Of a DNA stretch of 64,000 bases, positions 52,934 to 60,853 are shown piece by piece (the stretch's first letter is position 1; each line of letters begins with the position of its first letter). The notes beneath the pieces are model-generated. The model worked only from the letters and a program-made list of their open reading frames with translations, searched no databases and was not told where the DNA came from. Location of the stretch: NCBI GenBank assembly GCA_964596345.1, contig CAZQSZ010000001.1, positions 248,001 to 312,000 on the forward strand, written 5' to 3'. The stretch is from CADEDV01 sp964596345 (GTDB lineage: Bacteria; Bacteroidota; Bacteroidia; Chitinophagales; Chitinophagaceae). The position numbers and the translations under genes are program-made.

Positions 52934-53641
52934 TCACTCCGCATATTTATAACCCACACCTCTTACGGAGTGAAAGTATTTCGGGTTACGGCTGTCATCT
53001 TCAAAATACTTACGGAAGTTCAGTATGAAGTTATCGATAGTTCGGGTGGTTGGATACACATTATAACCCCAAACGGCCTGTAATATCTTTTCTCTCGGCA
53101 CCACTTCGTTTTTATTTTCGATCAGGAGTTTGAGCAGCATGGTTTCCTTCTTGCTCAGCTGAATTTTTTGCCCGTTCTTACTGGTGGCTTCCTGGGCTTT
53201 GAAATCAATGATATTATCACCAAAGGTATAACTGTTGCCAATGGTGGTCTTATCCTGGAGTTTCTTGTTTTTATTGATGAGCTTATTTACCCGGAGCAAC
53301 AGTTCTTCCAGGTTAAAGGGTTTGGTCAGGTAATCATCCGCTCCCTTTTTTAAACCCAATACCCGGTCGGCACTACTGTTCTTAGCACTCAGTATCAGGA
53401 TGGGTACTTCATTATTGCTGATACGGACTGTTTCTGTAACGTTAATGCCATCCATTTCCGGCAGCATCACATCCAGGATGATAAGATCGAAATATTCTCC
53501 CTGGATGGCTTTTATCGCTGCCACACCATCAAAGGCAGAGGTAACATCATAACCTTCCAGCTCTAAATTGAGCTTAAGGGCTTCGTGGAGGTTTTCTTCA
53601 TCTTCCACCAACAAAATGGATGGTTTCTTTTCTTCGCTCAT
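52934..53641 (-). CDS. OmpR-family response regulator
   Basis: A 235-residue regulator. The receiver has DE acids (EDEEN, 14-16), phospho-Asp57 in LIILDVMLPEMDG and a Lys in DDYLTKPFNLEE. The winged helix follows at about 145-230 (LSKKETMLLKLLIENKNEV and FILNFRKYFEDD), ending HSVRGVGYKYAE. Its start overlaps the kinase stop by four bases (ATGA). It ends head-to-head against the batD stop without overlap. Confidence 0.94.
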   Translation of the reverse strand: MSEEKKPSILLVEDEENLHEALKLNLELEGYDVTSAFDGVAAIKAIQGEYFDLIILDVMLPEMDGINVTETVRISNNEVPILILSAKNSSADRVLGLKKGADDYLTKPFNLEELLLRVNKLINKNKKLQDKTTIGNSYTFGDNIIDFKAQEATSKNGQKIQLSKKETMLLKLLIENKNEVVPREKILQAVWGYNVYPTTRTIDNFILNFRKYFEDDSRNPKYFHSVRGVGYKYAE

Positions 53642-54627
53642 GATCTGAAAGTGACGGCAAAGTTACAGCCGGTTGGAATATTGTTTGTCACCGAAATGTC
53701 GGCATTGTGATCTTTTGCAATGATACTGCAAAGGTACAGGCCTAAACCGGTTCCCTGCGTTTTTCGGGTGGTTTCATTACCCACCCGATAAAACTTACTG
53801 AATATTTTCTTTCGCTCTTCCTCTGCAATGCCGGGGCCTTCGTCTGTTATTTCCAGGGTGATGCCCCCATTGCTCTTTTTCAGGGAGGCCGCAATCGGTT
53901 TTTCTTTCGGAGAATATTTGATCGCATTCTCCAGCAGGTTATTCACCAGCAACTGAAGCAACAAGGGGTCGCCTTTTACATCCACATCGGGTTCAATGGA
54001 ATCATTGAAGACTCTTTCCGGGAAACGGTTCCTGAAATCATTCAGGCAATCTTTTAACAGGTCAGAAAGGTCCAGTTCGTCTTTGGTGTTCTTGTACCCT
54101 CCTCCTTCCAGTTGGGAGGATATCAGGATATTATTGGTCAGGGAAGTGAGCCTTGTCGTTTCCTGCAGCGTCATCCGGATGAGTTTCTTTTGCTTTTCCG
54201 GTTCCAGTGCATACTTCTGCATGGTCTCCAGGTTGAGCCGGGCTACGGATATAGGTGTTTTTAATTCATGGGTCACCGCCATCATGAAATTCTGCTGCTG
54301 CAATTGTAAAAGAAACTGTCGTCTTACTGCCCGGTACACAAATGCAGCACCGATCAGGATCAGGATCAGAAAGGTGATACCTTCGGCCACATATTTGGCC
54401 GTATTCCTTTTTGTTTCTTTTTCTATTGCTGTTACTTTTTCAGACAATTGCAGGATGGTCAGCCTGTCTTGCTGTGCATTGATGGTGGCATAACGTTGTT
54501 CTGCCAGTGTCTGATTTTGCTTTTCCAGCGAAATGAACCACCAGATGAGTGCGGCCACGATATACAGCAAGAGCATCCAGTAAATGAAAGTGATCCTTTT
54601 TAACCGTTTGCTGCTGGAATCAGGCAT
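53638..54627 (-). CDS. sensor histidine kinase
   Basis: A 329-residue inner-membrane kinase. Two membrane segments (about 13-31 and 83-99) enclose a short periplasmic part of about 50 residues. The phospho-His is His120 in AVTHELKTPISVARL. The ATPase domain has NLLENAIKYSP (N box), EITDEGPGIAEEE (G1) and GTGLGLYLC (G2). It is coupled to the OmpR gene by a four-base overlap. It sits in one leftward run with yicC and gldH. Confidence 0.94.
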   Translation of the reverse strand: MPDSSSKRLKRITFIYWMLLLYIVAALIWWFISLEKQNQTLAEQRYATINAQQDRLTILQLSEKVTAIEKETKRNTAKYVAEGITFLILILIGAAFVYRAVRRQFLLQLQQQNFMMAVTHELKTPISVARLNLETMQKYALEPEKQKKLIRMTLQETTRLTSLTNNILISSQLEGGGYKNTKDELDLSDLLKDCLNDFRNRFPERVFNDSIEPDVDVKGDPLLLQLLVNNLLENAIKYSPKEKPIAASLKKSNGGITLEITDEGPGIAEEERKKIFSKFYRVGNETTRKTQGTGLGLYLCSIIAKDHNADISVTNNIPTGCNFAVTFRS

Positions 54628-54633
54628 AGTTGA

Positions 54634-55131
54634 TTATTGTTGCTTTTCGATTCGAAGCCCCGCATTCATAACATTCTCCAGCGGGTCTTCCCGCATGATC
54701 TGCTCCAACGTGAATGTGTAAGTGCCGGCTTTTAAGGTTTGTGGTTCACCCAGTTTGATGCGGTGTTCATAAATATCATCCATGCCGGTTCCGTTCCAGC
54801 CTTTTTCGTTGGTGGCCAGTTGCAGGTCGCGGCGTATTCTGACCGAGGTATCTTGTCCCGGTAATTTAGCCGACAGGTTTACGTAGATATTATTGAAGCT
54901 GTATTTTTCATTATGCCGTAAGACCAGGAATAACTGGTAGTTGGCAGCGGTATCTTTAATAGTAAAATCGAAACTGGGTTTAAAACTACTGCTCCATTTG
55001 TGCCCCGGCATAACAACTGTTTTTTCGTAAAGGTCAATAGTAGTGCAGGAAGAAGCTATGAGCAGCAAGCTGACCGCTATCAGCAGGTAAACCCGGGTGT
55101 TTGTTATAGTACGCAAACGATTTTTTTTCAA
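54634..55131 (-). CDS. gldH: gliding motility lipoprotein GldH
   Basis: A 165-residue lipoprotein. The lipobox is LLLIASSC with Cys at about 29, preceded by KKNRLRTITNTR. The mature region has TIDLYEKTVVMPGHKW, LFLVLRHNEKYSFNNIYVNL and AGTYTFTLEQIMREDPLENV, the GldH pattern. GldH is essential for Flavobacterium gliding and chitin use. It sits between yicC (56 bases) and the kinase (6 bases), so expression is tied to them. Confidence 0.9.
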   Translation of the reverse strand: MKKNRLRTITNTRVYLLIAVSLLLIASSCTTIDLYEKTVVMPGHKWSSSFKPSFDFTIKDTAANYQLFLVLRHNEKYSFNNIYVNLSAKLPGQDTSVRIRRDLQLATNEKGWNGTGMDDIYEHRIKLGEPQTLKAGTYTFTLEQIMREDPLENVMNAGLRIEKQQ

Positions 55132-55187
55132 AATTAATTAAGAAGAAAACAATTCTCAAACCCGCAGCCGGTAAATTACCGGGTTCT

Positions 55188-56063
55188 TTACAGCACATTC
55201 AATACCTGTTCCTTTGCTTTCTCCAGTTCGTCTTTCATCAGTACCACGCATTTCTGGATGGTGGAATCGTAGGCTTTGGAACCGGTGGTATTGATTTCCC
55301 GGCCGATCTCCTGCAGGATGAAAGACAATTTTTTGCCTTTTGATTCTTCCGCCTCTGCCAGCAATGATTTAAAGTAATCGCAATGGTTGCGGAGGCGTAC
55401 CTGTTCTTCGCTGATGTCGATCTTTTCTATATAATAGATCAATTCCTGCTCTAGGCGGTTGCCATCATAGTTCTCTTTCCCCACGTTTTCTTCCAGCAGT
55501 TTGGTAATACCCTCCCGGATGCGTACCTGGCGCAGGGGTTCCAGTTTGATCACTTCTTCCTGCTGCTTCAGTATATTATTGATACGGTTCACCAGGTCTT
55601 CTTCCAAGGAACGGCCTTCATCCAGGCGATGCAGGTTCAGGTCATCAATAGCGGCATGTAAAACATTTTGAAAATCTTCCCAGTCCTTATCCACTAATTT
55701 TTCGCTGCTGGGGGTGATGACTTCCGGCAACTTCACCAATGTACTCAGGATATGTGAAGGGTCAAGGTTCAGGGTTGCCGATAATTCAGCAAGGGGTTTA
55801 TAATAAGCTTTGGCCAGGTCGGTATTGATTGTAACAGGTTTGGCATCCCCGGTATCTTTTAAACTGATATTGCAATCCACGCTGCCGCGGTTCAGTTTTT
55901 CGGAGAGCAGGCGGCGGATATCAAATTCAAAGGGTTTTAAAATACTGGGCAACCGTAACGACAGTTCAAATTGTTTTCCGTTGAGCGATTTGATATCCAC
56001 CAGGAACGTTTTATCACCCACTGTTTTTTCGGCTCTTCCAAAACCGGTCATTGACTTCAGCAT
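55188..56063 (-). CDS. yicC: YicC family protein (putative endoribonuclease)
   Basis: A 291-residue cytoplasmic protein. The opening MLKSMTGFGRAEK and SLNGKQFELSLRLPSIL are family hallmarks, with DUF1732 at the end (SFILQEIGREINTTGSKAYD and KCVVLMKDELEKAKEQVLNV). E. coli YicC influences degradation of the small RNA RyhB. In many bacteria it neighbours gmk; here gmk is far away and gldH follows instead. Confidence 0.92.
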   Translation of the reverse strand: MLKSMTGFGRAEKTVGDKTFLVDIKSLNGKQFELSLRLPSILKPFEFDIRRLLSEKLNRGSVDCNISLKDTGDAKPVTINTDLAKAYYKPLAELSATLNLDPSHILSTLVKLPEVITPSSEKLVDKDWEDFQNVLHAAIDDLNLHRLDEGRSLEEDLVNRINNILKQQEEVIKLEPLRQVRIREGITKLLEENVGKENYDGNRLEQELIYYIEKIDISEEQVRLRNHCDYFKSLLAEAEESKGKKLSFILQEIGREINTTGSKAYDSTIQKCVVLMKDELEKAKEQVLNVL

Positions 56064-56204
56064 GCATATCTTTTTTAATTGCAGTAAAGGTATCTTAATT
56101 ATTGAATAGGGTAACTATTGTTATCAGGCCGCCCTTTTAGTGATATTCTCAGCAGGATAGTATAAAAGAGAAGTTGAAACAAGGAGAAATTTAAAACAGG
56201 GAGC

Positions 56205-56236
56205 AATAAAAAATCCCCCCGGAGTACCAGAGGGAT
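56205..56236 (-). terminator. leftward terminator with no annotated gene upstream of it
   Basis: Read leftward: ATCCCTCTGG (56236-56227), four-base loop, CCGGGGGGAT (56222-56213), with two G-U pairs, then TTTTTATTG. The other strand has mismatches and no T-run, so it works leftward only. No leftward gene lies to its right before 56698, so it ends an unannotated transcript. Confidence 0.75.
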
Positions 56237-56262
56237 CATTTATATAGATGGGTTAGTAAGTA

Positions 56263-56280
56263 CGGGAAATAAATTTCCCG
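56263..56280. repeat. perfect hairpin in the yicC/lpxD interval
   Basis: CGGGAAAT, AA, ATTTCCCG: an 18-base perfect palindrome, most stable as a six-bp stem with a six-base loop. It lies 26 bases from the leftward terminator. Confidence 0.6.
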
Positions 56281-56331
56281 ACACAATATTAAAAAGAATT
56301 TTGAGTAACCAAAAAAAATTTCCAAAATATT

Positions 56332-56362
56332 TTATTCACATTTTAAATAGTACTGTGGATAA
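56332..56362. promoter_or_regulatory. pair of inverted consensus DnaA boxes
   Basis: TTATTCACA (56332-56340, plus strand) and TTATCCACA (56362-56354, minus strand) both match TTATNCACA exactly, 13 bases apart and convergent. The flank 56285-56350 is strongly AT-rich. Either a replication-origin element or a DnaA-controlled promoter; only sequence supports it. Confidence 0.6.
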
Positions 56363-56375
56363 GGGAGGCTGCAAA
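56345..56375 (-). promoter_or_regulatory. possible leftward promoter for an unannotated RNA
   Basis: Read leftward: TTTG (56375-56372), 19-base spacer, TACTATTT (56352-56345), six of eight positions of a -7 element. One DnaA box lies in its spacer. It would yield an RNA of about 130 bases ending at the terminator near 56205. Confidence 0.35.
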
Positions 56376-56675
56376 CGGGTTAGTATTTCTTGCCAATGAA
56401 AGTAAATGGCAGTGATCATTGCTTTTCATTTTGTTTTTTATTTTTTGATCAATGCTTACAACCATTGAACAGCAAGGGTTTCATGAGATTGCATCTTTAT
56501 TCAATGTTTGATGATATGAATATACATTACTGCAATAAGTAAAAATGCAAGTGATAAATATTGTTGCAAAAGGTACTTTGGGGGATTAAACTATTTTTTT
56601 CAGTAAAAGCTGTAAAACACCCCGGAACGGACAAAACACGACATTTTTAATAGCAGCGCAGCATAGATCACTTAT

Positions 56676-56683
56676 TACCTTTG
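56676..56683 (+). promoter_or_regulatory. -7 element of lpxD
   Basis: TACCTTTG, an exact octamer, ends 15 bases before the lpxD ATG, giving a very short leader. Confidence 0.5.
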
Positions 56684-56698
56684 CCCAAAATCAATTCT

Positions 56699-57646
56699 AT
56701 GCGATTTGACAAACCTGTTCCGCTTACAACCATTGCTGCATTGATTGGGGCAGAACTAACCGGTAATACAACCGCTGCTGCAACGGGTATTAATGAGATC
56801 CATAAAGTAGAAAAAGGTGATCTTGTATTTGTGGATCATCCCAAGTACTATGATAAATGTATTCAATCAGCGGCCAGTTTTATCATCATCAACAAGAGAA
56901 CGGAGTTTCCGGAAGAAAAGGCTTTGCTGATCGTGGATGAACCGTTTGAAGCGTACCAGCAGATCGTTCAGCATTTCCGGCCCTTTATCCCCTCCATGAA
57001 ACTGATCAGTGATTCATCAACGGTTGGAGAAGGCACTGTGATCTTCCCCAATGCCTATATCGGGAATCATGTCACTATTGGAAAAAATTGCATTATTCAT
57101 CCCGGGGTGACCATACTTGACCATTGCATAATTGGAGATGATGTGGTGATACAGGCGGCCACTGTGATTGGCAGTGATGCTTTCTACTATAATAAGAAGA
57201 CCAATAGGGAAATTCATTACAAGAAGATGCTGAGTTGCGGCCGTGTTGTTATTGAGAATGGGGTGGAGATTGGGGCAGGCTGTACCATTGACCGTGGTGT
57301 AAGCGGCGATACCATCATTGGGGCGGGCACCAAGATGGATAATATGGTGCATATCGGGCATGACACTGTGATAGGCAAGAATTGTCTCTTTGCAGCGCAG
57401 GTGGGTATTGCCGGTGCCACGACAATTGAAGACAATGTAATCCTCTGGGGCCAGGTGGGGGTTAGTAAAACACTGACGATCGGGAAAGATGCAGTGGTGT
57501 ATGCACAAAGTGGAGTCAAAGATTCTATTCCAGGCGGTAAAGTTTACTTTGGTTCACCGGTGGAAGATGCCCGGGAAAAAATGAAAGAGTTTGTCTGGAT
57601 CAAAAGAATACCGGTACTATGGGAGAAAGTAATGGGTAAAAAATAA
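56699..57646 (+). CDS. lpxD: UDP-3-O-acylglucosamine N-acyltransferase (LpxD family)
   Basis: A 315-residue protein of the left-handed beta-helix class. An N-terminal domain (1-100) carries VEKGDLVFVDHPKYYDKCI, then hexapeptide repeats (GEGTVIFPNAYIGNHVTIG...). The active-site His is in NMVHIGHDTVIG, with AAQVGIAGA next to it. It probably adds the second 3-hydroxyacyl chain to lipid A precursor. It is a little shorter than typical LpxD (about 340). Bacteroidota can carry two LpxD-like genes, and the other usually sits with lpxC/fabZ, so this may be the accessory copy. ATG at 56699 is chosen; the TTG before it overlaps the -7 element. Confidence 0.82.
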   Translation: MRFDKPVPLTTIAALIGAELTGNTTAAATGINEIHKVEKGDLVFVDHPKYYDKCIQSAASFIIINKRTEFPEEKALLIVDEPFEAYQQIVQHFRPFIPSMKLISDSSTVGEGTVIFPNAYIGNHVTIGKNCIIHPGVTILDHCIIGDDVVIQAATVIGSDAFYYNKKTNREIHYKKMLSCGRVVIENGVEIGAGCTIDRGVSGDTIIGAGTKMDNMVHIGHDTVIGKNCLFAAQVGIAGATTIEDNVILWGQVGVSKTLTIGKDAVVYAQSGVKDSIPGGKVYFGSPVEDAREKMKEFVWIKRIPVLWEKVMGKK

Positions 57647-58807
57647 TTACCGCTCCGGCAAATAATCATAAGGCAGCAGGTCTGCTATATTCTTCCAGCT
57701 CCAGTAGCCCTGGTTGATCCAATCCTTCTGGTCATAGTAATACCCGTTTTCTTTTATAGCTATTCCATCTAACATATCAATATAGGAGATCTGAACGGCC
57801 ACATTTTTGGGCAACCTGAACTTTTTAATATACTCCGGCTCCGGCTTTCTCTTTGTATAAGTAACGCTGATTTTGCGGGGATAATAGAACTCAATCTGCA
57901 TTGTCCCATGGGCACTGTCTGCAATTACTTTCGGAACAGGTAAACTGTCTGGTGCTTCCGGGCTGGTCATTACGGTTATTTCAGGATAGAGTATTACTTC
58001 GCTGTAAACTGAGGTATCATATACATTTTTTACCCTGTTAAATTTTGTATGATCCGTTTCATCCAGCATGTCTATATTCCAGCCATCTTCGGTCAAAGTG
58101 CTGTCATAATAACTTCTCATGAAGTGGAGTTTGGAGCCATAATAGGCCTTCATCCTGTTGGAGCTCCATACCCTGCGCAAACTATCAGTCCCTTCCATTT
58201 CAGTATAGAGGCAATAACCCCGGTAGGAATTGATATCTGTGTTGTAGAAGTAAACAAAGGAGTCCAATTGGTAGCGAAGATTATAACCAAGGGCTTTATT
58301 AGCTATTTGCAGGGGCTCAGTGGCCAGTACCCGCAGCTTATTACTTTTTTTAAGGAAGTAGAACTTCAATACTTCCGGGTTTTGAAGTACACATTGTGAA
58401 GCATTAGGGGTGGAGCCGACAAAATTCTCTAAAAAGAAACTACCATATTTTTCCCAGCCATCTTTTACTTCATTACTGCTCTTGATCACCACTTCGCCGA
58501 GACTTTTATCTTCTTTGATCATCAGTATCTCAAATTTGGTCACATCACCGGTAATGCGGATCGTTTGTGTTTGATAACCCGTGTATGTAAAGATCAGGTC
58601 ATAACCGCCCGATTTTAATTGCAGCGAGAATTCGCCCTGTTTGTTAGTAGCTGTTCCCAGGGTGGTGTTCTGGCAAAAAACGGAGGCCGCACCAAGTGGT
58701 TCACGGGTGGCTGAATCCAGTACTGTTCCGTAAACAGTGAATTGTGCAGAGCTGATCAAAGAGATACCGGTCAATAAACCCAGTAAGAAGAACCGAAGTT
58801 TTTGCAT
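57647..58807 (-). CDS. exported protein with carboxypeptidase-like regulatory domain
   Basis: A 386-residue exported protein. The signal (1-22) is followed by a regulatory beta-sandwich (TVYGTVLDSATREPLGAASV, FSLQLKSGGYDLIFTYTGYQ) at about 23-100, which in Bacteroidota precedes TonB-dependent receptors and similar envelope proteins. The rest (110-386) is unassigned, with LRYQLDSFVYFYNTDINSYR, RGYCLYTEMEGTDSLRRVW and a closing WKNIADLLPYDYL. The stop abuts the lpxD stop. It resembles the DUF5686-type exported proteins but lacks the barrel length. Role unknown. Confidence 0.7.
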   Translation of the reverse strand: MQKLRFFLLGLLTGISLISSAQFTVYGTVLDSATREPLGAASVFCQNTTLGTATNKQGEFSLQLKSGGYDLIFTYTGYQTQTIRITGDVTKFEILMIKEDKSLGEVVIKSSNEVKDGWEKYGSFFLENFVGSTPNASQCVLQNPEVLKFYFLKKSNKLRVLATEPLQIANKALGYNLRYQLDSFVYFYNTDINSYRGYCLYTEMEGTDSLRRVWSSNRMKAYYGSKLHFMRSYYDSTLTEDGWNIDMLDETDHTKFNRVKNVYDTSVYSEVILYPEITVMTSPEAPDSLPVPKVIADSAHGTMQIEFYYPRKISVTYTKRKPEPEYIKKFRLPKNVAVQISYIDMLDGIAIKENGYYYDQKDWINQGYWSWKNIADLLPYDYLPER

Positions 58808-58845
58808 AGATAAAAGATTGCGGATTAAAGATACATTCCGTACTA

Positions 58846-59901
58846 CTATCGTTGTACGGCATTTACTGTGCCAAGGTATTTTTTACAGGCTTTTTTAATA
58901 CTTTCTTCCAGCGGGGTAAAGGAAAAACCCGGTAAAGTTTTCAGTATTTTATCGTTGGCAAAATAAGTTTTGCTCTGTGCCACTCTTGCACTCTCCTTTG
59001 TCAGCAATGGTTTTTTACCGGTAAAAAAGGATTTGATCTTCTCCAGCCGCCAGGCAAGGGCAATTAAAAAAGGCGTGGTGGCACGGGATGGTCTTTTCTT
59101 CCCGAAATGATCCGCCATGGTATTCATCAGTTGCTGAAAAGGCCAGGTATCGCCGTTGACAATGTATCGCTGTTCGGTGATGTTTGATTCCATTAATAAT
59201 ACAGTAGCTTTGGCCACATCTTCCACATCCACAAAACCATTGATACCCGGGCTGTACCATTTGAATTCTTCATATACATTTTTAAAGATCGCACAGCTGC
59301 TGCTGTGCCAGTCACCATAACCCAGGATCGTACTTGGATTTAAAATAACGGCATCCAGTCCTTCCGCCATTCCCCGCCATACTTCTAACTCGCCTTTGTA
59401 TTTACTCTTGGCATAATGCGTATTCACCTTACTTTCTTCCCATTTCTTTTCTTCATTCACTTGTCCGCCACCGGCAGTTCTGCCTAAGGCAGCCACCGAA
59501 CTGATATAGACCAGCCGTTTTACCTGTTGTTCCAGTGCCATATTCACCACATTGGCCGTACCCTCCACATTTACCTGGTACATCTGCTTGCGGTCTTTTT
59601 TTGCAAACGACACAATGGCTGCGGAATGAATAACGGTATCAATTCCTTCCATGGCTTCTTCCAGCGAAATCACATCCAGGATATCGCCTTCCACCCATTC
59701 TACTTTATCCAGTATCTCCTTACTGATCCAGCCCGGGAGTTTATTGCCCCGCCGTATAGCCCTGACCATATATCCTTTTTCCACCAATGCCTTGATGATA
59801 TAAGAACCAAGGAAACCCGTGCCGCCCGTAACCAGGATGCTTCCTGTTCCTTTGAGAGAGGAACTTGTTGTCACACTACCTGGTTTCATTTCATGCTGCA
59901 T
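58846..59901 (-). CDS. NAD-dependent epimerase/dehydratase (extended SDR)
   Basis: A 351-residue cytoplasmic Rossmann enzyme. Cofactor loop VTGGTGFLGSYIIKALV, then IDTVIHSAAIVSF, the catalytic NTHYAKSKYKGE (Tyr/Lys) and LNPSTILGYGDWHSSS. The overall layout resembles dihydroflavonol-4-reductase or 3-beta-hydroxysteroid-type SDRs. The substrate is unknown. It could begin at the fourth-later Met (residue 5). The next gene upstream on this strand is the 3-hydroxyacyl-CoA dehydrogenase, 44 bases away. Confidence 0.85.
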   Translation of the reverse strand: MQHEMKPGSVTTSSSLKGTGSILVTGGTGFLGSYIIKALVEKGYMVRAIRRGNKLPGWISKEILDKVEWVEGDILDVISLEEAMEGIDTVIHSAAIVSFAKKDRKQMYQVNVEGTANVVNMALEQQVKRLVYISSVAALGRTAGGGQVNEEKKWEESKVNTHYAKSKYKGELEVWRGMAEGLDAVILNPSTILGYGDWHSSSCAIFKNVYEEFKWYSPGINGFVDVEDVAKATVLLMESNITEQRYIVNGDTWPFQQLMNTMADHFGKKRPSRATTPFLIALAWRLEKIKSFFTGKKPLLTKESARVAQSKTYFANDKILKTLPGFSFTPLEESIKKACKKYLGTVNAVQR

Positions 59902-59945
59902 GGAAGTAAAACTGTTTATCAGCGGTTCTTTAAGAATCTTTTTTA

Positions 59946-60791
59946 TTAATACCTGTAATATCCGTTACCTGTTTTTCTTCCCAGGTCACCGGCATCCACT
60001 TTTTCTTTTTGGAGATAAGAAGGTTGTAACCTTTCCGGGTTACCCAATTGTTCATACACCGAGCAACTGACTGCATAGTTGATATCATTACCGATGAGAT
60101 CCATCAGTTTGAAGGGCCCCATTTTGAACCCGGTGGCTTCCAGCAGTGTATCAATTTGTGTATAATCAGCAAGACCTTCTTCTGCGAGCCGTAACGATTC
60201 AATGTAATAAGGCCTGGCCACCCGGTTCACAATAAAACCCGGCGAATCTTTGCAAAGCACCGGAACCTTCCCCATTTCTTTGGCGAGTGTAATGATAGTT
60301 TGTGTCGTTTGTTCGTTCGTAAAACGGGTATTCACCACTTCTACCAGCTTCATCAGCGGGGCCGGGTTAAAAAAATGCATACCGATCACTCTCTCCGGGC
60401 ACATTATTTTCTCTGCAATCCCGGTAATGGATAAGGAAGAGGTATTACTCGCAAAAATGCATTCCCGATGGTTCAGTTCGGCCAGCTGGTTGAACAAGGC
60501 GATCTTAATGGCTGGCTTTTCTACAATAGCTTCTATAAATACATCAGCAAGGCAGCTTTGTATATCGCTGGTATACACCATTCGTTGCTGCACATTTTCT
60601 TTATCCGCTGCACTGATCTTTTTCTTCTCCACCAGCAATTGCAGGTTTTTTTCAATGCTGCCTTTTGCTTTCTCCAGCACAGCCTCATTCAATTCATACA
60701 GGATGGTATGAAAACCCGCCTGTGCCGAAACCTGCGCAATACCACTGCCCATGGTACCGGCACCGCAAACACAAATGGAATGAATAGTCAT
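59946..60791 (-). CDS. 3-hydroxyacyl-CoA dehydrogenase family protein
   Basis: A 281-residue enzyme oxidising 3-hydroxybutyryl-CoA-type substrates. The Rossmann loop is VCGAGTMGSGIAQVSAQAG; FIEAIVEKPAIKIALF follows; the catalytic His is in GMHFFNPAPLMKLVEVV, and Asn/Asp are in KDSPGFIVNRVARPYYIE. It is shaped like stand-alone (not multifunctional) Hbd. I use ATG at 60791; the longer ORF adds 21 residues with no similarity. Confidence 0.9.
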   Translation of the reverse strand: MTIHSICVCGAGTMGSGIAQVSAQAGFHTILYELNEAVLEKAKGSIEKNLQLLVEKKKISAADKENVQQRMVYTSDIQSCLADVFIEAIVEKPAIKIALFNQLAELNHRECIFASNTSSLSITGIAEKIMCPERVIGMHFFNPAPLMKLVEVVNTRFTNEQTTQTIITLAKEMGKVPVLCKDSPGFIVNRVARPYYIESLRLAEEGLADYTQIDTLLEATGFKMGPFKLMDLIGNDINYAVSCSVYEQLGNPERLQPSYLQKEKVDAGDLGRKTGNGYYRY

Positions 60792-60853
60792 AGCTGTAAA
60801 GGTAAACAGGTAAATTTCTTTTTGAGCAGTCAATTTAATTATCTTTAAAACCA

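Larger units (their letters stand above)
56064..56698. other. long gene-free interval between yicC and lpxD
   Basis: 635 bases, the longest interval without a gene here, between two divergent genes. I find no credible ORF on either strand. Its left part holds a leftward terminator (56205-56236), a hairpin (56263-56280) and an AT-rich tract with two consensus DnaA boxes. The middle (56380-56660) is AT-rich with two TGATCA-centred blocks and shows no clear element. The right end holds the lpxD -7 element. Confidence 0.7.

Noticed and set aside
53996..54493. 165-codon plus-strand frame in the sensor kinase gene
   Set aside because: Antisense to intact HisKA/HATPase motifs; no plausible protein features of its own.
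57017..57519. Two minus-strand frames in lpxD
   Set aside because: Hexapeptide repeats in the forward frame produce regular codons that leave the reverse open. His/Ile-rich translations without homology.
60250..60848. Plus-strand frames of 153 and 126 codons opposite the dehydrogenase gene
   Set aside because: Antisense shadows of a gene with clear catalytic motifs.
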